This document shows positions 58,971 to 64,000 of a stretch of 64,000 bases of DNA, one piece after another. Source of the DNA: Nautilus pompilius (lineage: Eukaryota > Mollusca > Cephalopoda > Nautilida > Nautilidae); assembly GCA_018389105.1 (NCBI GenBank), contig JACATO010001568.1, positions 1 to 64,000 of the forward strand. Direction: 5' to 3'. The translations under genes were made by a program, and so were the position numbers. Under the pieces are notes generated by a model that made no database searches, had not been told where the DNA came from, and saw only the letters and a list, made by a program, of their open reading frames with translations. Every line of letters starts with the position of its first letter. Within the stretch, counting starts at the first letter, position 1.

Positions 58971-59375
58971 ATGGAGCCCCAGCCATCAACCGGTGATGCG
59001 GAATCGTCGCCGAGGCTGTTAAAAGCCCTGACGTAGGGATTAATCCAACTCCCGCGAAGGACGACGGGGCCACCGGTATTCCGTCCTCCATGGAATTCCT
59101 GCAAGAGCTGGATATGGAGCCAGGCAACCGGAAGAACCTAAGATTGGAAAAGAAGAGGTGTCTCTTCATAGACTGGAACAACAGCATGGCCACCTCAGAA
59201 GTCGGACGGCCTGAACGAACGAGTGAGGGCGGTGCTCAGTAGCTATGGGGGCGGGGCTACTGAGATAATTGGCAGTTCCTCGGCTAATGTCGAACTCCTC
59301 TGTACGAAAAGTCTAAACGTAAAAGGGACCAGCCACGTGACGAGGGGAGCCAGCCTCTGTCCACTGTCAGCTCCT
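58971..59375 (+). pseudogene. LINE ORF1 fragment, array copy 3
   Basis: ATG at 58971 opens MEPQPSTGDAESSP; other frames continue MEFLQELDMEPGNRKNLRLE, then VRAVLSSYGGGATEI, then ELLCTKSLNVKGTSHVTRGA. These match ORF1 of the 28.4-29.5 kb copy in order. At least three frameshifts break it. It stops short of the CCHC knuckle near 59370. Confidence 0.8.
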
Positions 59376-59787
59376 TGTGTTAGGGACCCCGTGTGAGCAC
59401 TTTGTGGGTGTTTAGGGTGACAAACTTAGTTTCTCCCGTAGCTCATTAATATTAAGTGGTCAGGTGCTTTCTTACCGATTAGTTTAATTTGGCTCCGTGA
59501 GATCAGTTCTTAGACTCAGATTATTTCCCAGATTTTCAGTGAGGACTCAGACTTTCTCTCTTGCTTCTCTCTGTGAATTCCGTGGATACTCGGGTTATTT
59601 TGTGTTATAGTTCTTTTGTTTGACCTTTTAATCCTCTACTTTCTGATCTCAGAACAGATGATCCTCTGCTCCCGTCTTCCTTCTCATCTTGTATCTTTCT
59701 TTTATTCCATCCCACCCGGCTCCTCGCTCCGTCCATCCTTTTCTTCCGTCTATTGTTAACCTGTCGGGTACCGGCGAGACACCAACG

Positions 59788-60338
59788 ATGTTCCTACGAG
59801 TACCCGACCTCGCTGATGAGGCCGGTAACGGGATACAGTCGTTCCGGGCTTTCCTCGAGGAACCTGGACTTTGAGGCTAAAAGTTCGCTATTCCTCTATC
59901 CAGACAAAACCATCCATTGTCCCGATGTAGGTCCGGCCTCGCTGGACGCTGGCCGACACGACGGCGGGGCCACCGAGGAACTGCTGTGTACGACATTAAA
60001 GGGATCAGCCCCATAGCGTGGATTAAAATTAGGGGTCCACCACTCAGTGCAGGGTGTAAAATTCCCCGAGAAGTACAAATGACGTAAAAGGAGACACCGG
60101 CTGAACGCACCAAGGTTGGCACCGTCTCCCTGAGCGACGAGGAGGAAGGAGACTCGACCCCCTTCGTCGAGGTGACGCGGAAAAAGGCGGGCAAGAGAAC
60201 CGTCAGGGGATCTATGCCCCCCCCCCCCACACCACCAGAAAGCTGAGAGAGGAGGATGGCTGAATCGCCTACAGCCCGGTCGCTGGATGCCCCTCCAAAC
60301 GTGACTCAGGGGACCGACCCCATGGAAGTGCCCACCTG
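59788..60338 (+). pseudogene. LINE ORF1 fragment, array copy 4, CCHC region deleted
   Basis: The reading GIQSFRAFLEEPGL precedes EAKSSLFLYPDKTIHCPDVG, then ATEELLCTTLKG, then IAWIKIRGPPLSAGCKIPRE. It then jumps to the C-terminal tail VEVTRKKAGKRTVRGSMPPP and, after a C-run shift, TDPMEVPT with a stop. The part carrying the zinc knuckle is missing. It is followed by an ORF2 start at 60407 in the same spacing as the minus-strand LINE. The first ATG at 59788 does not carry the MEPQPS start of the other copies. Confidence 0.8.
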
Positions 60339-60406
60339 ATCGGTGACCCTTCCTTTCGGACACAACTAGGTAACGTCCACGGACGAACGAGATCGGTATA
60401 GCGATC

Positions 60407-60600
60407 ATGGCTAGACGATTGGAATATTTATCCCTGAATTTACGAGGGATTAAATTCAATAAACACTGGATTACTTACCTGGATCATCCAGAACATTCCG
60501 CAAACCACGCTATCATGTGTCTCCAAGAACTACACCTAAACAGCCAACGCGAAATAGATAGATACTGTACTAACTGGGCCAGACGACTTTTACCAGCTAC
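60407..60600 (+). pseudogene. LINE ORF2 start, truncated after the first endonuclease motifs
   Basis: ATG at 60407 opens MARRLEYLSLNLRGIKFNKH, then IMCLQELHLNSQREIDRY, equivalent to the start of ORF2 in the 25.6-28.3 kb copy. Coding homology ends within about 65 codons, where composition drops to AT-rich. No reverse transcriptase, 3' UTR or poly(A) follows, so the 3' part was lost. Confidence 0.88.
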
Positions 60601-61549
60601 TGTTGTTGAGGTTTCCCCAAGCTTGGTGCCCAACTGCCACACACAGACTACTCGCTATTCTTTAAACCCTACACTAACCTCATCAACTGGAAGTATCTTG
60701 TCCTGGACAATGATGTTGTTGATTTTTAGCTGTCTGTACTTAACTTCAGCCAGATCAGTTAAAATATTATCCACAATTTTTATAATGTTTATTATTTCCA
60801 GAAGAATTTACGAAGGATGATCTCATACAGATCTGCTAAGACTCCTCACTAACCATTGTTTGTATTCTTAACAGAACTTCCTGGGCCTCTACTTTCACTT
60901 GTTTCTGGTCGTCATTGATTCTGAAAAGGGCTTTCTGTGTTTCTTGTCTAGTAAGAAGGGTTTTTTAAAATTTCTTACGCTGATTACTTTTTTCTAAAAA
61001 TAGACATGTTGGCATTTAAAATTTAAATACAATCTAATACATGTTTTCGAGTGTTTGTTACTTTTCTGTAGCTGAACCATAGCACCTAGAGGCCCCCAAA
61101 TGTTGGGTGTAGGTACTTCAAAACCTGGGACTGCTGCGTATTGGCCTCAAGTGATTTTTTGTGCAGCACCAGATACTCCAGCTGGTTAAAAAATAAAACT
61201 TCAAAAAGTCATTATCCTGCAGTGCATGAAGCAAATCAGAGAGAGAGAGGAGCATAACTCAGATATACTTATCAGAATATTCCAAACTCAGCCAGAATTC
61301 CTTTTTAATTAAAAAAATGCAAACTAGGGCACAAAAATAAAATGCTGTAAAATATGGAGAAAGTGCCTGGTATTTACAGCTGATTTAAATGTTTGTGGGG
61401 CTTTAGAAAACTTCAGTAGGTTAGCTTTTTATTTATATTTTCCTATTTACATTTCAATATAGCAAATCTAAATATGTATAGTATGTATTTCAAAGCAATG
61501 CCTTGTGTTGCTTTTGGCTGGCATACGTGTGAACAATGTCCATATAGAC
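60601..61549. other. AT-rich stretch, no supported gene
   Basis: I see nothing recognisable here. It begins where the LINE array stops. Confidence 0.5.
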
Positions 61550-62790
61550 AAGACTACAAAGTATATCCCATTCAGCGTCAATATGGCAAGATTTGTGAGA
61601 CTACTTTGAGTCGTAGTAGTTTGTTGCAAGCTTTTGATCAGCTTTAATTTTGAAAAGGATCAGTTACCAGAACAGTTAGTGACCATGTGTGAGATAGATC
61701 TTCAAAGCAATTTCTATGTTAGGAAAAGTAACTTGAACATCATTGTGAAGTATGATATTATACATAAATGTTTCCAAGATGCAGTCTTCCTTTTTCTGAT
61801 CCAAAAAGACAGAGGAATAACTGGAACACCAAGGTTGATATCCAGATCTTGCTTGTAGTAGAAGTCCAACAACTTACTTGCATCAATTGTAATAGAATCA
61901 GGGTCCACATCCAAGAAGATTACATAATTTGCTGTAGGTTAAGTGAAATTTCAGGCATACCAAAAGCCTGTTGATACATTGTTAACAGACCTTATTATGA
62001 AAAGCTTCCTTTAGCATCAGCTTATGGCTGCTGATGCACAATATGATGATGAGCTCAACACCTTTTAACTACAATCTTCTTTTCCTGAAAGAATCTTGCC
62101 AGCTTCTTCGAAATTATCATGACTAAATCTTTGAGTGACTTCAAAACACCAGCCACAGAATTCAAATTGAGTTACACTGCTTCCAAAGTTTTGCTGATGT
62201 TGTTGAAGTGCTTGCAAGATAAAATTCCTGTCTTAAGTTTACTCATTTGATCATATGGTCCTCATGCTTTACTGCAATATCAGCCACAGAATTCCCCTAT
62301 GTTAATCCTAGCACCTTGAATAAATATTAGAAATGTTCTGTCATTTCTTTTCTATTATGGCCTGTTGACTTAAGAAAGGTTACAAAGCGCGCTACACAGG
62401 CCGATTTAGTTTGAAATATTGCAAAATGACAGTAAGTTGGTGAATGTGAGCATTGTCTTCACATGAATCCAAAGATATTGAATTATATTTTTTTCTGTTT
62501 AACTCGATCAATCAGGACATCTACAACACTTTTGCCATGACCTAAGTCAGTTCCTTGCACACACTTGCTGATAAATAATTGATGTCTCTTGCCTTTGTTA
62601 GCTTTAGTCTGACTGTGCTATGCCAAGAATGTGTTATACTTTGCAATCAATTCCAACAGACCAAAGTAGTCACCATTGCATGCAGACCTAATTGTTTGAT
62701 CATTACCTCTCATAGCAAACCCTTACTCTGCAAGAAATGCTACCAACATCCATTACGAATCCTGGCTACTTCACTTTGATGTTCACCTGG
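61550..62790 (-). pseudogene. hAT-type transposase remnant, ZMYM1-like (DUF4371 type)
   Basis: Minus-strand readings in order are DQTIRSACNGDYFGLLELIA with KYNTFL, then KGKRHQLFISKCVQG, then QLTVILQYF in the catalytic approach. VARFVTFLKSTGH, a GARINIGEFCG block and LNLNSVAGVLKSLKDL follow. The C-terminal hAT dimerisation region is FPNIEIALKIYLTHMVTNCS with GKRSFSKLKLIKS and LTNLAILTLNGIYF. This order matches ZMYM1-like and TTF-type zinc-finger hAT proteins with a DUF4371 domain. Many stops and frameshifts are spread along 1.2 kb. Only fragments of the catalytic region can be read, and no terminal repeats were found. Confidence 0.83.
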
Positions 62791-64000
62791 TATAAGAATA
62801 GCTTCAGGAGAAGGTCCATCAGTAGGTCCAGATGCATCACGTTGTAAGAAGATACACTTATAGGTGCTTAGCAATTCTTTACTCCAGCTCCTGCTGCTTC
62901 TCTCAAATACTTCTTCATCACTGTGACTTGTTAATTGTTTCTCCACAGCCTTTTTTTTTTTTTTTTTCCTTATTTCCATAATATATGTTTTTAAAATTCT
63001 CACTGATAAGTCTCAAGAATAATGTGAGAGCTGACGACTTCCCCTTTTCAGAACTGTTTGGGTAAACAACCTGTTATCTGACCCTAATGGGATCTAGAGA
63101 TGGTTGGATACCTAAACCAGTGTTGTTGCTTATCCAACAACTTTCTTTAGTTTTGTTCAGTAGTAAAGACTGGCTGAACTATTTTAAATATTAGTTAGAT
63201 AACATGCTGCAACCTACCGTCAAGCAAGAAGTGTAAAGGATGCTAACTATTTCACAAAGGTTGGATATTTAATGAATTTACTTGGCTTATATTGGAAAAG
63301 TCAGATATCAAAGACCAGTTGGATAACTGGAAGTCAAATGACAGGTTGTTGACTGATTTGATTTTCTTCTATTAAAGCATTTTATAATCTGATACAATAC
63401 AAATTTTAAAAAGATGATAACATTTTCTTTAAAGTTTGTTTGCAGTGTAAAATTTTATGTTTGTGTTTTTGTTGTTTTTATAGTTTGTGTTATCATGGAG
63501 TGGATCCAGAATTTTGAGAAAGTTGGGGTGATCAATAGAAATAGCGGTGGTAATATGGCACATCTCGGAAACAGGGTGGGTGGGGGAAAGACAAATGCAA
63601 AACCAACTTCCTCAATACTAATCCTGGCCTACAAGAATGAATGACAGAAACCACCCTGTCATCTAGAGCTCTGTTGTTTGACCCTTTCCATGTTAGTTTG
63701 GAATAAATAGTCTGAATCAGTGTTGATTATAGTTGACAGTTGGGTGAAATGTGGAGATGGACATTGGCACTGTTTCTCTCAATTATTAGCCAGGCAGCTT
63801 TCCAGAGCCTATGGGGCAAGTGAGCAACCCCATTTTTGCTTGACCAATATACCCGCAAAATACAGCCCCAAAGATCTTATCTCATCATTGTAACATAATA
63901 AAATTAATACATAATCCATCAGTAAAAAATGAAGGAATACTTCAAATGTCTACCATTCAGCCTTTATTCCATGTTCTTCTTGCATCCACAATAAAAATGA
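62791..64000. other. AT-rich stretch to the window end
   Basis: No gene is supported. The 87-codon minus-strand frame at 62740-63003 includes a Lys run from a T17 tract and cannot be tied to the hAT remnant. Repeated GTTGGATA phrases near 63097, 63260 and 63320 may mark an old repeat, but no family is recognised. Confidence 0.45.

Larger units (their letters stand above)
53602..60600 (+). mobile_element. Head-to-tail array of internally deleted LINE copies
   Basis: Plus-strand GC-rich segments repeat in order at least three times. Each has a pyrimidine tract ending CGTTTTCAG or similar (53600, 56044, 57560), a GGAATTGGGC-type block, CATACACCTCTAGGGAC, then the 3' hairpin (54252, 56560, 57999). 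Two copies continue with TAATTATTAATTCCCTCGAG (54501, 56760), GGCCATCTTGGCT (54853, 57028), a GCCACGTGCCGGC block and then ORF1/ORF2 pieces. ORF1 starts are at 55335, 58971 and near 59788, and an ORF2 start is at 60407. Coding homology stops at about 60600. The hairpin is also the 3' end of the minus-strand LINE at 25.5 kb, so each unit is read as one copy's 3' end followed by the next copy's 5' region. Confidence 0.8.

Noticed and set aside
62740-63003. 87-codon minus-strand Lys-rich frame as the N-terminus of the ZMYM1-like protein
   Set aside because: The Lys run comes from a homopolymer and no zinc-finger or hAT N-terminal motif is present.
1-64000. CRISPR arrays, operons, bacterial genes, tRNA or rRNA genes
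   Set aside because: No regular spacer arrays, Shine-Dalgarno-led gene series or complete tRNA/rRNA sequences were seen; the window is animal nuclear DNA.

Overview
This is repeat-rich, intron-bearing animal nuclear DNA, most likely from an invertebrate with a large, transposon-laden genome. A mollusc such as a cephalopod would fit, but that is a guess from the repeat types. There is no prokaryotic organisation. Most of the window is AT-rich sequence with no intact long gene. It holds decayed DNA transposons (hAT, mariner, Tc1, Tigger/pogo), SINE-like repeats, microsatellites and two GC-rich islands made of one family of APE-type non-LTR retrotransposon (LINE).

Layout. 0-25 kb: mostly unassigned AT-rich DNA with a nearly complete but frameshifted ZBED5-like hAT transposase (minus, 2.7-4.4 kb), two phase-compatible coiled-coil exon candidates (9.7 and 10.2 kb, plus), a SINE-like copy (15.2-15.5 kb), a remnant of an uncharacterised invertebrate repeat protein (16.1-16.5 kb) and weak Tc1 scraps near 21-22 kb. 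25.2-30.8 kb: an L1/Tx1-superfamily LINE on the minus strand with ORF1 (CCHC gag-like), ORF2 (APE endonuclease plus reverse transcriptase), a 3' hairpin and about 413-bp upstream monomers. 33.0-35.5 kb: two different mariner-type elements abutting at a TA. 36-45 kb: SINE-like repeats, two Tc1 remnants, a GTF2IRD2-like hAT remnant and a 300-bp TAGG microsatellite. 45.7-46.6 kb: a CpG-rich promoter-like patch with minus-strand first-exon candidates. 47-49.2 kb: a KIAA1586-like hAT remnant. 51.4-51.8 kb: a Tigger/pogo fragment.

52.4-60.6 kb is the most unusual region. A minus-strand LINE ORF1 lies just downstream of a U2 snRNA gene remnant that has lost exactly its 5' end (about 24 nt) and still carries a 3' box. 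The U2 truncation point touches a 17-nt homopolymer tract. Beyond it, on the opposite strand, runs a 7-kb head-to-tail array of internally deleted copies of the same LINE family. The array includes an ORF1-ORF2 fusion, YY1-like sites, repeated 3' hairpins and a 33-bp minisatellite. 61.5-62.8 kb holds a ZMYM1-like hAT remnant.

Almost nothing here looks like an intact protein-coding gene. The interest lies in how the LINE family relates to U2, and in the shape of its array. All calls come from reading the sequence by eye; no database or alignment was run.
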